The notes: generated by a model from the letters alone, not told the origin. Numbered from the stretch's first letter, positions 9,301 through 18,497 are shown. The stretch: 64,000 bases of DNA from Altererythrobacter sp. ZODW24 (GCF_003344885.1 NZ_CP031155.1:1454001-1518000), one strand, 5' to 3'. A program made the numbers and translations.

Positions 9301-9731
9301 TCGAGCGTCAGATCGCAGCCGCCTTTCGCCTGCCAGCCGCCATCCAGCGTCTGCATTTTGGCGCAAGAGAGCATGGCGGTAAGACGGCCATAGGCATCAC
9401 GCGTTTTGGGGTAGGCGAGAAATTCGCGAGAAATCTCACCATCAGCCGCAAGCGTGACCAGCCGGCATCCCGTCAGCGGGCGCTGGTGCACATTGCGCAA
9501 TTCGTCCCAATGTCTGACCACGCCCGCCATGGAATTACGGTCGGCAATGCCCAGCGTATCATAGCCAAGTTCGTAAGCCGTGACGGCATAATCAACAGCA
9601 TCCGACGCGCCGCGCAGGAATGAGAAACACGATGCCAGCCCCAGCTCCACATAGGGCGAAGGTGGGTGAAGACGCCGCGTCCCATCATCAAGGATAGTGC
9701 GCTTATCGGGGGTGAGCGGAGCGTCAGGCAT
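6378..9731 (-). CDS. dnaE2: Error-prone DNA polymerase III alpha-like DnaE2
   Basis: A 1117-residue C-family polymerase of the DnaE2/ImuC type, which with ImuA and ImuB performs mutagenic lesion bypass after DNA damage. The N-terminal PHP region starts ELGLASCFSFLRGAS, where the usual metal-binding histidines of the first PHP motif are missing, as expected for DnaE2. The catalytic motif PDIDVDFEHERR lies near residue 410. An OB-fold near the C-terminus (SVAGIVLIRQRPGSAKG) is followed by a family-typical ending. It is the last gene of the imuA-imuB-dnaE2 unit, nine bases after imuB, and should share LexA control from the operator upstream of imuA. Confidence 0.95.
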   Translation of the reverse strand: MPDAPLTPDKRTILDDGTRRLHPPSPYVELGLASCFSFLRGASDAVDYAVTAYELGYDTLGIADRNSMAGVVRHWDELRNVHQRPLTGCRLVTLAADGEISREFLAYPKTRDAYGRLTAMLSCAKMQTLDGGWQAKGGCDLTLDMVADALGKPEHETVLIALPPADLDGFERDFPTLAEALPALSHIAVSWLYRSDDRARIRRLDGMAEQYDLKIVATNDVLYHIPQRRPLADVMTCIREKCTISTAGTGLEQNGERHLKSPREMQRLFAEWPHAIAETRLIADSIAFDLEQLRYEYPEEDMPEDKTPDQHLHDLTWIGAEQRYPDGIPDKVRGALKHELGLIAKMDIARYFLTIHAIVRFAREGVEPPILCQGRGSAANSAVCYCLKITSVDPATTELLFERFISEERKEPPDIDVDFEHERREEVIQHIYSKYGRDRAGLCATVIHYRPRMAIREVGKVMGLSEDITSAMAKTVWGSWGSEVDESRVEKDAGLDLSDPHLRRTIALATELIGMPRHLGQHVGGFILTKRPLTECVPIGNGAMADRSFIEWDKDDIEALGIMKMDVLALGMLTCIRKCFDLIHAHVGEKHTLASVEQEDAAVYAMLQKGDSLGVFQVESRAQMNMLPRLKPATFYDLVIQVAIVRPGPIQGDMVHPFLKRRKGKEKAVYPSPGPEHGHPNELKDILKRTLGVPIFQEQAMKIAMVAAKFTPPEANQLRKAMATFRSRGMVSDHKEKMVGRMVERGYDPEFAARCFSQIEGFGEYGFPESHAASFAHLVYVSSWIKHYYPAIFCAGLLNSQPMGFYAPAQIVRDAREHGVTVLAPDVNMSDWDNSVEWQVLEGSRQLVVRLGMRQIDGLAEMDAAKLLDARGTPYADVEELRTRAKLGTRPIQLLAAADAFRSMDKDRRAALWDARALKNAPDLPLFIHAEERDEGQDLPVLLPSMPLSEHVVADYQTTRLSLKGHPLSFLRASYTARGFTRAADLRSCKYGQRVSVAGIVLIRQRPGSAKGVVFITLEDESGVANLVVWPDAMEANRKTIMGARLMAVEGTVQMDEDVIHVVAKRMFDDTGRLSDLSEDLLAPDLARADHVVSPLPSNAGRHPRDVRVIPKSRDFH

Positions 9732-9740
9732 AGAGCGTTC

Positions 9741-11306
9741 TCACGCATCCAGCCCATGAACAAACCAGCGCGGATTATCGCCGCGTCCGTCACCCACCAG
9801 CCCCTCGCGGTAGAGCCAATATCGGCGGCCCTCGCTGTCCTCCACGCGGTAATAATCGCGCAAGCGAGCCTGTGATTTTTCCCGCCACCATTCAGGCGCG
9901 ATGCGTTCCGGCCCTTGGCTGCGCGCAATATCATGCAACTGGTGACGCCAGCGGAATCGGGCGGGTGGGCCGTCAGGCACAGCGTGAATTACCTCGGCCT
10001 GCTCCGGCGTAGCGAGCAACTTAAGCGGCGTTTCCAATGGGCGATGCAAGGGGTTTTTGGCCGCCTCCACTGGCGCAGCAGCGGGCAGAAATTCTTCTGC
10101 ACGTTCGGGAATATGACTGCCGCGTATGACCGGTTTCAGCACAGATCCGATGCCGAGCCGCGCCACTAACCGGTCGATCAGCCTGCTAAAATCCATAATG
10201 TCGCGGCGCTGCTGCTGCAGATCATCCTGCACTGCGCCCAGCACTTCGTAATCAATGGATTCCAGCGCTGCCACCTCCACCCCGAAACCGGGATCGAGCC
10301 TATCCAGCAAGCCATCGAACAGGTTCGTCAAATGCACCGCATCGCGGCTGGCGCGGCTCGTGCGTGCTTCAGCCGAAAGCACTTCGCCATCGACCCGGTA
10401 AGCAGTGAAGCGCAGTGCCCGCGCGCCGCTATCCCGCGCCTCCATAATAGCGCAAAGGTCACCCGCCAGATCGCGAAGAACTTGCGACAATCCTGTCAAA
10501 TCACCCAATGGTTCGGCCATTTTGCGAATGACCCGCAGCGGAGGCATGATCTCTTCGGAAACCAGCAGCTCTTTCTGCCGCCCGGTCGCCTGATCCAGCC
10601 GCAGGACGGGATTGGCAGGCAGCGCCTCGGCCTTGCGGAAGCGGCGAATAAGAGCTTCGCGCGGGACTTCGCTGAGCGCGCCGATAGTCTTGAGGCCCAG
10701 TCTGCCCAGCAGCAATGTAGTGGCGCCATCCAGCCGCAAAGCAGCGACCGGCAAAGGTGCGAGACGCTCCATCACTGCACCGTCAATGCATAGGGTAAGC
10801 CGCTGCCCGCCATGCCTCGCAAGCGCCCAAGCAGCCCCGGTCGTGGGGGCAATCGCGATATGCGCTGTGAGGCCTAGCGTCCCGAAAGCACGGGCCATAT
10901 CGCGGATCAGCGTATTCTCGCCGCCGTGCAAATGGGCCGAGCCAGTACTGTCGAGGAGCAAGCCTGATGCGCCGTCGATCTGGCTCCACGGGCACCAGCG
11001 GCGCGACCAGCGCACCAGCATGGCGAGGTCCGCCGCGTCTATTTCAGGTGCGGCATCCTCGACCTGCAAATCAGGCAATAGCGCGCGCATATCGGTCACC
11101 CGCGCGCCCGGCCGCATGCCTTGATCCGCCGCCACGCGGTTCACATCATGGATGACCGGCCCATGCGGACCCTCACGCGCCAGAACCAGCGCAATACGCT
11201 CAACTGTTTGCGGCCCGCGCCCTGACCCCGCCTTGGCCGTCCTCCTCATCCACCTCTGGATGGCGAAGTGGGGGAACCAGATCGAGACGATGCGACGCCC
11301 GGTCAT
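9741..11306 (-). CDS. imuB: Y-family polymerase-like mutasome protein ImuB
   Basis: A 521-residue relative of Y-family DNA polymerases. ImuB proteins generally lack a competent active site and act as the adaptor joining DnaE2 to the beta clamp; here the opening is RIVSIWFPHFAIQRW with no acidic catalytic triad visible in the usual place. The middle part has the fingers/little-finger-like stretch, and the C-terminus (RYWLYREGL ... NPRWFVHGLDA) is typical of the imuB group. The assigned start overlaps the end of imuA by 107 bases, an unusually long same-strand overlap that suggests coupled translation. A later start would shorten the overlap but would cut into the conserved opening. Confidence 0.93.
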   Translation of the reverse strand: MTGRRIVSIWFPHFAIQRWMRRTAKAGSGRGPQTVERIALVLAREGPHGPVIHDVNRVAADQGMRPGARVTDMRALLPDLQVEDAAPEIDAADLAMLVRWSRRWCPWSQIDGASGLLLDSTGSAHLHGGENTLIRDMARAFGTLGLTAHIAIAPTTGAAWALARHGGQRLTLCIDGAVMERLAPLPVAALRLDGATTLLLGRLGLKTIGALSEVPREALIRRFRKAEALPANPVLRLDQATGRQKELLVSEEIMPPLRVIRKMAEPLGDLTGLSQVLRDLAGDLCAIMEARDSGARALRFTAYRVDGEVLSAEARTSRASRDAVHLTNLFDGLLDRLDPGFGVEVAALESIDYEVLGAVQDDLQQQRRDIMDFSRLIDRLVARLGIGSVLKPVIRGSHIPERAEEFLPAAAPVEAAKNPLHRPLETPLKLLATPEQAEVIHAVPDGPPARFRWRHQLHDIARSQGPERIAPEWWREKSQARLRDYYRVEDSEGRRYWLYREGLVGDGRGDNPRWFVHGLDA

Positions 11307-11952
11307 AACTCGCTTCCCAGGTACCGGGCCGCATGCCGCGCGCGCGGAACAGCTCTGCGTGCCAGCGCGGGGGACCCGGCGCGCGGTCGTCGAAGGGATG
11401 CGCCGCAGATGGCAGCGAGCGGATGTTCCAACGCTGGCGTGCAGCGGACAAAGTAGCGCTGCCTTGAAAACGGATGAGGAAAATATGCACGCCCTGCCGC
11501 TCCGCCCGCATCGCGAGCCGCTTGGTTGCGGTAAAATCCAGCGCGCGCGGATCGCCGTAAACCTCGCCGATAATGGCTGACAGAGAGGAACATCTCAGCC
11601 CTTCCTCCATCGCCCACAGCAAATCGGCTGCATTGCGCGAGCAAGCGAGCACCAATTGCTCCGGATCGCCGCCGAATCGCGCGAATGCCCGCCCGAAAGG
11701 TCGGCCCGTTTCAAGCGCTGCCATCCGTTCCTGCACCCACAGGACCGATCCACCCGTAGGCACTTGCGACAAGGCAAAGCCCACTGCCCCGCCATCGCGG
11801 AAATCAGCGAATAATTCGACCAGTTGCGGCTTGCCGGGAAGAATCGGAGATATAGCATCATTAGCTGGTCGATTCGCTTGCGCGGCTCCGAAAACGGCGC
11901 GATTATCCTTTGATACCAACGATAAACCAGATTTCCCGGAGTGTGCATTCAT
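11200..11952 (-). CDS. imuA: SOS mutagenesis protein ImuA
   Basis: A 250-residue RecA/SulA-like protein that opens the imuA-imuB-dnaE2 cassette. The body shows the RecA-like fold pattern of the family (GFALSQVPTGGSVLWVQERMA, then LVLACSRNAADLLWAMEEGL and ALDFTATKRLAMRAERQGVHIF), without an intact Walker A. ImuA interacts with RecA, ImuB and DnaE2 during lesion bypass in species lacking UmuDC. The ATG at 11952 is preceded by a LexA-type operator at 11970-11984. The C-terminal 35 residues are encoded in DNA that is also the 5' end of imuB in another frame. Confidence 0.92.
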   Translation of the reverse strand: MNAHSGKSGLSLVSKDNRAVFGAAQANRPANDAISPILPGKPQLVELFADFRDGGAVGFALSQVPTGGSVLWVQERMAALETGRPFGRAFARFGGDPEQLVLACSRNAADLLWAMEEGLRCSSLSAIIGEVYGDPRALDFTATKRLAMRAERQGVHIFLIRFQGSATLSAARQRWNIRSLPSAAHPFDDRAPGPPRWHAELFRARGMRPGTWEASYDRASHRLDLVPPLRHPEVDEEDGQGGVRARAANS

Positions 11953-11969
11953 AGTGCCTACGCTTATAT

Positions 11970-11984
11970 GTTCTGTTTATGTTC
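11970..11984. promoter_or_regulatory. LexA (SOS) box upstream of imuA
   Basis: The sequence is GTTC, seven bases, GTTC, exactly the direct-repeat operator used by alphaproteobacterial LexA. It ends 18 bases upstream of the imuA start codon and overlaps the predicted transcription start, a position suited to repression. The pattern is seen directly; the link to LexA is established family knowledge. Confidence 0.85.
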
Positions 11985-11986
11985 CA

Positions 11987-12016
11987 TAAATAGCGGCACA
12001 GCGGAACATGAGTCAA
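11987..12016 (-). promoter_or_regulatory. Candidate sigma-70 promoter of imuA-imuB-dnaE2
   Basis: On the minus strand TTGACT (12016-12011) is separated by 18 bases from TATTTA (11992-11987). Transcription would start just inside the LexA box, which fits SOS repression. The -10 match is modest, so this is a tentative assignment. Confidence 0.4.
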
Positions 12017-12083
12017 CGATCCCGTGAGCAAGGCCCCGGAAACGCTCAAGCGGCGGTGTAAATGAAGGGGATTTCAGGGAATT

Positions 12084-12157
12084 TGGAGCGGGTAAGGGGA
12101 ATCGAACCCCTCTGTCTAGCTTGGAAGGCTAGCGCATTACCACTATGCTATACCCGC
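12084..12157 (-). tRNA. tRNA-Gly (anticodon TCC)
   Basis: A 74-base gene with a complete cloverleaf on the minus strand: acceptor GCGGGTA pairing with TACCCGC, a D arm with AGTGGTAA, anticodon stem CTAGC/GCTAG around the loop CTTCCAA (anticodon TCC), and a T arm with GGTTCGATTCC. U73 and a genomically encoded CCA complete the 3' end. It lies between imuA and cysD. Confidence 0.96.
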
Positions 12158-12311
12158 TCGCTCTGTGATTGGCGCCGCTTGCCACCACCGCAGGCCATTC
12201 GTCAACAAAACATCGACCAGAACGGGTATTCGAGCCGATAAAGTCCGTATTTGCGCCCGTAAAAGGCATTCTTTGTTTGCCATCTTGGCTGGAAGCGTTA
12301 GCAGCCCGCGC

Positions 12312-13226
12312 ATGGCAAGCGGACTTACCCATCTCGAACGGCTCGAAGCCGAAAGCATCCATATCATGCGCGAAGTGGTGGCCGACGCCACCAATCCCGT
12401 CATGATGTATTCGGTAGGCAAGGACAGCGCAGTCATGCTGCATCTGGCGCGCAAGGCGTTTTACCCTTCGCCCCCGCCCTTCCCGCTGCTCCATGTCGAC
12501 ACGACCTGGAAATTCAAGGAAATGTACAAGCTGCGCGAGAAAGCAGCGAAAGATGCCGGGATGGATCTGTTGGTCTGGACCAACCCCGAAGCAGAAGAGC
12601 GCGGCATCAACCCATTCGATCATGGCGCGCTCCACACTGATATGTGGAAGACGCAGGGGCTGAAGCAAGCGCTCGATCATTACAAATTCGATGTCGCCTT
12701 TGGCGGCGCACGCCGTGACGAGGAAAAGAGCCGCGCGAAAGAACGCGTATTCTCCTTCCGCAGCGCCAACCACGGCTGGGACCCGAAGAATCAGCGCCCC
12801 GAGCTGTGGAACCTCTACAATGCCCGCAAGGCCAAGGGTGAGAGCATCCGTGCCTTCCCGCTCAGCAATTGGACCGAGCTGGATATCTGGCAGTATATCA
12901 TGCTCGAGAATATCGAGATCGTGCCGCTATATTTCGCTGCGAAACGCCCGACCTTCGAATATGAAGGCGGCCTGTTCATGGCTGACGACATAGAACGCCT
13001 CGAGAAGGTAATGGGCAAACGCCCTGAAATCACCGAGCGCTCCATCCGTTTCCGCACATTGGGCTGCTTCCCGCTCACCGGCGCGGTCGAAAGCGAAGCG
13101 GCGACACTAGCCGACGTCGTGCAGGAAATGCTCCTCACCACCACCAGCGAACGCCAAGGCCGGGTCATCGACCAGGATGAAGGCGGTGCCGGCATGGAGA
13201 AGAAGAAAGCGGAGGGTTACTTCTGA
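12312..13226 (+). CDS. cysD: Sulfate adenylyltransferase subunit 2 (CysD)
   Basis: The ATP pyrophosphatase-type catalytic subunit of ATP sulfurylase, which activates sulfate to APS. The PP-loop [10 protein letters not shown] is at residues 34-43, followed by [28 protein letters not shown] and the ending [14 protein letters not shown], all typical of CysD. I start at the ATG at 12312, giving 304 residues, the usual length. Earlier in-frame starts would add about 49 residues of non-homologous sequence reading through the tRNA flank. The TGA stop overlaps the ATG of cysNC by one base, so the two subunits are translationally coupled. Confidence 0.95.
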   Translation: MASGLTHLERLEAESIHIMREVVADATNPVMMYSVGKDSAVMLHLARKAFYPSPPPFPLLHVDTTWKFKEMYKLREKAAKDAGMDLLVWTNPEAEERGINPFDHGALHTDMWKTQGLKQALDHYKFDVAFGGARRDEEKSRAKERVFSFRSANHGWDPKNQRPELWNLYNARKAKGESIRAFPLSNWTELDIWQYIMLENIEIVPLYFAAKRPTFEYEGGLFMADDIERLEKVMGKRPEITERSIRFRTLGCFPLTGAVESEAATLADVVQEMLLTTTSERQGRVIDQDEGGAGMEKKKAEGYF

Positions 13227-15151
13227 TGACCGAGAAGGCTGCCCCCACATACGAAACCGACGCTCTGATCGCCGAGGACATCGGCGCATATCTGGAGCAA
13301 CACCAGAATAAGGAGCTGCTGCGCTTCATCACATGCGGCAGCGTGGATGACGGCAAAAGCACGCTGATCGGGCGCTTGCTGTACGATTCGAAGATGATCT
13401 TCGAAGACCAGCTGGCTGCGCTTGAAGCAGACAGCAAGAAAGTCGGCACGCAGGGTCAGGAAATGGACTTCGCGTTGCTGGTCGATGGCCTCGCCGCAGA
13501 ACGCGAGCAGGGCATCACCATCGATGTAGCCTACCGCTTCTTTGCTACCGAGAAACGCAAGTTCATCGTCGCCGATACGCCCGGCCACGAGCAATATACC
13601 CGCAACATGGTCACTGGCGCGTCGACTGCCGATGCCGCTGTGATCCTGATCGACGCACGCAAGGGCGTGTTGGTGCAAACGCGCCGTCACTCCTATCTGG
13701 CGCATCTTCTGGGCATCAAACATCTGATCCTTGCCGTGAACAAAATGGACTTGGTCGATTACGATCGGGCCACATTCGACAGCATCGTTGCTGACTACAG
13801 CGCCTTTGCGAAGGAAATCGGGATTGAGGAATTCACCGCTATTCCGATCTCGGGATTCAAGGGCGACAATATTGCTCAAGCCCCGTCAGCCAACACGCCT
13901 TGGTTCAAAGGCATTAGCCTGATCGAACACCTCGAGACGGTAGAGCTTGCCAATCAGGGAGCGCGCAAACGCCCGTTCCGCATGCCGGTGCAATGGGTCA
14001 ACCGCCCCAACCTCGACTTCCGCGGATTTTCAGGACTGGTTTCGGATGGCCGCATCAAACCGGGCGACGATGTTCGTATCGTGCCATCAGGTAAGACGAG
14101 CACAATCAAGTCAATCGTCACATTCGACGGCGATCTGGACGAAGCAATCGCAGGCCAGTCGGTCACGTTGACGCTGGAAGACGAAGTCGACTGCAGCCGC
14201 GGCGACGTGATTGCATCAGCCGACGCACCGCCCGAAGCCGCTGACCAGTTCGAGGCGACGCTCGTTTGGATGAGCGACGAAGCGATGAAAGCTGGCCGTG
14301 GATACTGGCTGAAGCTGGCGACCCAGACTGTCAGCGCGACAGTCCAAGAGCCGAAATATGAGATCAACGTCAATACGATGGAACATCTCGCGGCCAAAAC
14401 GCTGGATCTAAATTCGATCGGGGTCGCGGAAGTCCACACAGACAAGCCGATCACCTTCGAATCCTACGACGACAGCAAGGCACTGGGCGGCTTCATTCTG
14501 ATCGACAAGATTACCAATGCCACTGTCGGTGCCGGCATGCTGAACTTCAGTCTGCGCCGCGCACAGAACGTGCATTGGCAGCCAACAACGATCACGCGCG
14601 AAGAACACGGCGTGATGAAGAACCAACAGCCACGCGTGCTGTGGTTCACCGGCCTTTCTGGCTCTGGCAAATCGACTATCGCCAATGAGGTGGAGAAACA
14701 GCTCGCGCTGATGAACCGCCACACCTTCCTGCTCGACGGCGACAATGTCCGCCACGGACTGAACAAGGATCTTGGCTTTACCGAAGCGGATCGGATCGAA
14801 AACATCCGCCGCGTTGGCGAAGTCGCCAAATTAATGACCGATGCGGGCTTGATCGTGCTGACAGCATTCATCAGTCCGTTCCGCGCGGAACGCCAGATGG
14901 TTCGCAGCATGCTGCCCGAGGGTGAGTTCGTAGAAATCTTTGTCGATACACCGCTGGCTGTCGCAGAAGAGCGCGATGTGAAGGGCCTCTATAAGAAAGC
15001 CCGCAGCGGTGAACTCAAGAACTTCACCGGCATCGATAGTCCGTATGAAACGCCTGAAAATGCCGATCTGATCATTGACACAACGCAGATGAATCCGGTT
15101 GAGGCAGCGCGCTACATCGTGGATGAACTGATCGCCAAGGGTTGGCGTTGA
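13226..15151 (+). CDS. cysNC: Bifunctional sulfate adenylyltransferase subunit 1/adenylylsulfate kinase (CysN-CysC)
   Basis: A 641-residue fusion. Residues 1 to about 455 are the CysN GTPase, with [15 protein letters not shown] (G1), [12 protein letters not shown] (G3) and NKMDLVD (G4); it drives APS formation by CysD. Residues from about 463 to 641 are the APS kinase CysC, with the P-loop GLSGSGKST and FISPFRAER, making PAPS. The single uninterrupted reading frame shows a true fusion, common in alphaproteobacteria. It overlaps cysD by one base and is followed 28 bases later by cysQ, which removes the PAP by-product. Confidence 0.95.
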   Translation: MTEKAAPTYETDALIAEDIGAYLEQHQNKELLRFITCGSVDDGKSTLIGRLLYDSKMIFEDQLAALEADSKKVGTQGQEMDFALLVDGLAAEREQGITIDVAYRFFATEKRKFIVADTPGHEQYTRNMVTGASTADAAVILIDARKGVLVQTRRHSYLAHLLGIKHLILAVNKMDLVDYDRATFDSIVADYSAFAKEIGIEEFTAIPISGFKGDNIAQAPSANTPWFKGISLIEHLETVELANQGARKRPFRMPVQWVNRPNLDFRGFSGLVSDGRIKPGDDVRIVPSGKTSTIKSIVTFDGDLDEAIAGQSVTLTLEDEVDCSRGDVIASADAPPEAADQFEATLVWMSDEAMKAGRGYWLKLATQTVSATVQEPKYEINVNTMEHLAAKTLDLNSIGVAEVHTDKPITFESYDDSKALGGFILIDKITNATVGAGMLNFSLRRAQNVHWQPTTITREEHGVMKNQQPRVLWFTGLSGSGKSTIANEVEKQLALMNRHTFLLDGDNVRHGLNKDLGFTEADRIENIRRVGEVAKLMTDAGLIVLTAFISPFRAERQMVRSMLPEGEFVEIFVDTPLAVAEERDVKGLYKKARSGELKNFTGIDSPYETPENADLIIDTTQMNPVEAARYIVDELIAKGWR

Positions 15152-15179
15152 ACGCCCCCGCGCCTCTGAAAGACGCTAT

Positions 15180-15914
15180 ATGACTGACGCTGATCTCGCC
15201 GCACATCTCGCTGAAACGGCGGGACGTATCCTGTTGCAAGTCCGCGCGAGTGGCATGTTCGAAGGCAAAGCTCTAGGCAACGCAGGCGACGAAACAGCCG
15301 ACCGGTTTCTTGTGAACGCATTGCGCGCGCAGCGGCCCGATGACGGCATACTTTGCGAAGAGACAAAGGACACGGCCGACCGCCTAAACAAGTCGCGCGT
15401 GTGGATCGTCGATCCGGTCGACGGCACCCGCGAATATGGCGAAGATCGTGACGACTGGGCGGTGCATGTCGGTCTATCCGTGGACGGTGTGGCCGAAGTG
15501 GGAGCCGTAGCCCTGCCCGGCCTCGATGGCGGCACTGTGCTGCGCACCGATCGGCCTGATACACTCCCACCCGCCCCCAAGACACCGCGCATGCTGGTCA
15601 GCCGGTCACGCCCGGCCGCCGAGGCGGTTGCTGTCGCCGCGGCTCTTGGCGCCAATCTGGTGCCCATGGGCTCAGCCGGAGCAAAGGCCATGGCGGTTGT
15701 TCGCGGCGAGGCGGAAATCTACCTGCATTCAGGCGGTCAATATGAGTGGGATAGCTGCGCGCCAGTGGCCGTAGCTCGCGCATTTGGCCTGCACTGCTCG
15801 CGGATCGACGGGTCACCGATGCTCTATAATCAGCAGGACACCTATTTGCCTGACCTGCTTATATGCCGCCCTGAGCTTGCCGAAGAGACCCTGCGCCTCG
15901 TCGCAGCGATGTAA
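15180..15914 (+). CDS. cysQ: 3'(2'),5'-bisphosphate nucleotidase CysQ
   Basis: A 244-residue member of the inositol monophosphatase superfamily. The metal-binding motif DPVDGTREYGEDRDDW and the C-terminal EWDSCAPVAVARAFG match CysQ. The enzyme hydrolyses PAP (and PAPS) to AMP, preventing product inhibition when PAPS is used. Its position directly behind cysDNC, on the same strand with a 28-base gap, supports this role over inositol phosphate hydrolysis. A second, more divergent paralogue lies at 41882-42667. Confidence 0.9.
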   Translation: MTDADLAAHLAETAGRILLQVRASGMFEGKALGNAGDETADRFLVNALRAQRPDDGILCEETKDTADRLNKSRVWIVDPVDGTREYGEDRDDWAVHVGLSVDGVAEVGAVALPGLDGGTVLRTDRPDTLPPAPKTPRMLVSRSRPAAEAVAVAAALGANLVPMGSAGAKAMAVVRGEAEIYLHSGGQYEWDSCAPVAVARAFGLHCSRIDGSPMLYNQQDTYLPDLLICRPELAEETLRLVAAM

Positions 15915-15916
15915 CC

Positions 15917-16498
15917 TTATTCAGTTGCCGGCGCGGCTTCCGGCGGTGCTCCGCCAGTCTTAACCCGTACCGTAACGTCGACACGGCGATTCTGCGCGCG
16001 GCCTTCCTCATTCGGAGTGCCATCAGGCAAGGCATTGGGCGCAACCGGGTTCTGCTCGCCGAATGCGATCAGCCTGATCCGGCTTTCCGCAATTCCCTTG
16101 CTCACTAACAAGTCGCGCACCGCCTCTGCGCGGGTCTGTGATGCACGAAGGTTCACCGCGTCAGTACCATCTGCGTCGCTATGTCCGCGCAATACAATCG
16201 CTTGTCCTTGTCCGATCTGAGGCGAATCGAGTATCGTCTCAATCGCTGCCAATGCCTCCGCGTCGAAGTCGCTCCCGCCCGCGGGGAAACCGATTGTCTG
16301 CGTGAGGCTCTCAAGCTCAACCGCCACAGGAAGCTCGGCTTCGGGGCTGAAAATCGACGCCGTAGGTTCGGCAGTTGGTTCAGCATCTGGATCTTCCGCG
16401 CCCGTCTCAACTGGCTCAGGCGCAGCCTCTCGGGGCGCACGGTCACAGGCAATCAGCGAAAGGCTGAGAACGGCTGCAAGGGCGATCGGGTATTTCAT
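15917..16498 (-). CDS. OmpA-family outer-membrane lipoprotein
   Basis: From the ATG at 16498 the protein has a lipoprotein signal with the lipobox LIAC (Cys18), an acidic proline/alanine/glutamate-rich linker to about residue 60, then an OmpA-like peptidoglycan-binding domain (VLRGHSDADGTDAVNLRASQTRAEAV, ending AQNRRVDVTVRV). It would be anchored in the outer membrane and hold the peptidoglycan. An upstream ATG at 16516 overlaps the antiporter stop but would put six residues before the signal; AGGA about eight bases before 16498 supports the later start. It is the last gene after the antiporter and converges on cysQ with a two-base gap. Confidence 0.85.
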   Translation of the reverse strand: MKYPIALAAVLSLSLIACDRAPREAAPEPVETGAEDPDAEPTAEPTASIFSPEAELPVAVELESLTQTIGFPAGGSDFDAEALAAIETILDSPQIGQGQAIVLRGHSDADGTDAVNLRASQTRAEAVRDLLVSKGIAESRIRLIAFGEQNPVAPNALPDGTPNEEGRAQNRRVDVTVRVKTGGAPPEAAPATE

Positions 16499-16512
16499 GG
16501 TCGGTCCTGTGG

Positions 16513-18372
16513 TCATGCGGGTTGCTCGCTCGCGCTGCCCTTTTTACCGGCTCGCTTCGCAGCGGCCTCGACAGCTGTCTTGCTCTGCGGCGGAGAGAAC
16601 GAAATAATCGTGTCACCGGCGCGCGGTTCGGGGCGCACAGCGTGGGTGAAGAAGCGCATCGTACCGCTAGCGCGCAGGATAAGGAGCATATGCGCCGAAT
16701 CGGGCAGCTTCTCCTGAGCATCCTCAAAGTCAAACTCGTCCGATAGTTTGGTCTTGCGGAACACCCAGCCTTCGGCTTGCCGTTCGTTCACATCGCTCAC
16801 GCCGAAGCCGGATTCAAACAAGGCTCTTCCGCGCAAAGAATGCGGAATGGCGTTCTTATCATCATCATCGCCAGCCTCACCCAGTTGATAGACCGAATCG
16901 CGGCCGACTTCATGCGCGAACTCATTGCAGACGAGCGCGTTATATGCCTCGTTCTCGGTCGCCGCGACGAGCACCTGAAACGGCGTCAGGTCGAGATTAT
17001 GCTCGGTTGCCTCGTTCAAAATCTCGCCATGATAGGTTGGAATTCCGCGTTTCCGCGCTGCGCTCAGGCGCTGCCAACTGGCATCGACCAGCGTAACCGG
17101 CGTTTTCAAGTCATGCATCTGTTCGGCAAGGGCAATGGCCCACGGCGTACTCCCCACGACCAGTAGGCCAGGCCGCGTATTGCCTTTCACTTTAAGCCAT
17201 TTGGCAACGAGATCGATTGTGAAGCCATGGGCGATAATAGTTGCCACCACGACCGCAAAGCTAAGCGCGATTAGCGCGTTGCCATCTGCATATCCAAGTT
17301 CCGACAGACGCAAAGCGAACAGGCCAGAAATGGCCACCAACACGATACCGCGCGGCGCAATCCAAGAAAGAAACAGCCGCTCATTCCAAGGTACCGAGCT
17401 GCCGAGCAGGCTGATCAGGATCGTGGCTGGTCTGACAAGGAACAACAGCGCGAGCAGGAACAGTCCGAACCGCCAATTCAGATACTTGAGTTCTTCAACC
17501 TGAAGCGACGACGACAGGAGGATGAAAATACCTGAAACCAGAAGCACCGCGATATTCTGTTTGAACGGATGAATGCTACGCAAGCTCGATACGTTCATAT
17601 TGGCAAGCGCAATGCCCATTACGGTGACAGCAACAAGGCCAGCTTCGTGCTCAATCAAGTTCGAAACAACAAATACGCCGATCACTGTGGTCAGCAGCAC
17701 CGGAACCTTGAGATATTCGGGCACCGCGCCGCGCGGGAACGACCATGCAATAAACTTCGCCGCTGCATAGCCGATCAGACCGGCGATAATCGCCGCGAAG
17801 ATCATTGGCGGCACAACCTCGAATACCGAAGCGCCGGGATTCTCGGCGACTTTCCGAAAATACTCATAGGCAATAACCGCGCAGAGAGCACCGGTCGGAT
17901 CGTTGACGATAGCTTCCCATTTCAGGATCGCCGCTGGGCGTGTTTGCACTGATGATTGCCGCAGCAAGGGCAAGACGACGGTGGGTCCAGTGACGATCAA
18001 GATACCGCCAAACAGAACCGCGACCTCAAATTCGACATAGGCGATGTAATACAGGGCCGCTGCGCCGAACACCCAACCGAGCAGAACGCCGATCGTAGCA
18101 AGCCGCAGCACTGCGCTGCCCGCGTGTCGGAGTTCGCGCAGGTCAAGGCTCAGGCCGCCTTCAAACAGGATGAGCGCGACGCCAATGGCAACCATCGGTT
18201 CCAGCAAATCACCAAATGCGTGTTCGGGATCGATCAGGCCGAAGACCGGGCCTGCAAGGAAACCGGCAGCGAGCATCAAGACAATGGCGGGCCAACCCGT
18301 ACGCCACGCAACCCACTGGGCACCGATGCCCAGCAAGCCGACGAACGCAATCACTAAAGCTTGTTCTTCCAT
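16513..18372 (-). CDS. CPA-type Na+/H+ (monovalent cation) antiporter with TrkA-N domain
   Basis: About 619 residues. The N-terminal 400 residues hold some twelve hydrophobic helices of the NhaP/CPA fold, with conserved-looking VNDPTGALCAV and IAPRGIVLVAISGLFAL. The C-terminal part carries a Rossmann-like TrkA-N segment (PGLLVVGSTPWAIALAEQM) that usually binds nucleotides and gates transport. Location is the inner membrane; the exact ion is not predictable. I choose the ATG at 18372 (MEEQALVIAF) because GGAGG precedes it closely and an earlier ATG at 18423 would add 17 charged residues. Its stop overlaps the possible early start of the OmpA lipoprotein. Confidence 0.88.
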   Translation of the reverse strand: MEEQALVIAFVGLLGIGAQWVAWRTGWPAIVLMLAAGFLAGPVFGLIDPEHAFGDLLEPMVAIGVALILFEGGLSLDLRELRHAGSAVLRLATIGVLLGWVFGAAALYYIAYVEFEVAVLFGGILIVTGPTVVLPLLRQSSVQTRPAAILKWEAIVNDPTGALCAVIAYEYFRKVAENPGASVFEVVPPMIFAAIIAGLIGYAAAKFIAWSFPRGAVPEYLKVPVLLTTVIGVFVVSNLIEHEAGLVAVTVMGIALANMNVSSLRSIHPFKQNIAVLLVSGIFILLSSSLQVEELKYLNWRFGLFLLALLFLVRPATILISLLGSSVPWNERLFLSWIAPRGIVLVAISGLFALRLSELGYADGNALIALSFAVVVATIIAHGFTIDLVAKWLKVKGNTRPGLLVVGSTPWAIALAEQMHDLKTPVTLVDASWQRLSAARKRGIPTYHGEILNEATEHNLDLTPFQVLVAATENEAYNALVCNEFAHEVGRDSVYQLGEAGDDDDKNAIPHSLRGRALFESGFGVSDVNERQAEGWVFRKTKLSDEFDFEDAQEKLPDSAHMLLILRASGTMRFFTHAVRPEPRAGDTIISFSPPQSKTAVEAAAKRAGKKGSASEQPA

Positions 18373-18497
18373 GCCCCTCCAAGAGCGCAACGCGCGAATG
18401 CGCCACAATATGCCAATGACCAAGCGAAGTCGTTGTTTCCGCTGCGCCCCTTCAGCAGCCCTTGGCTACACGGTGCACATGGGATTGGCGAGGAGAT

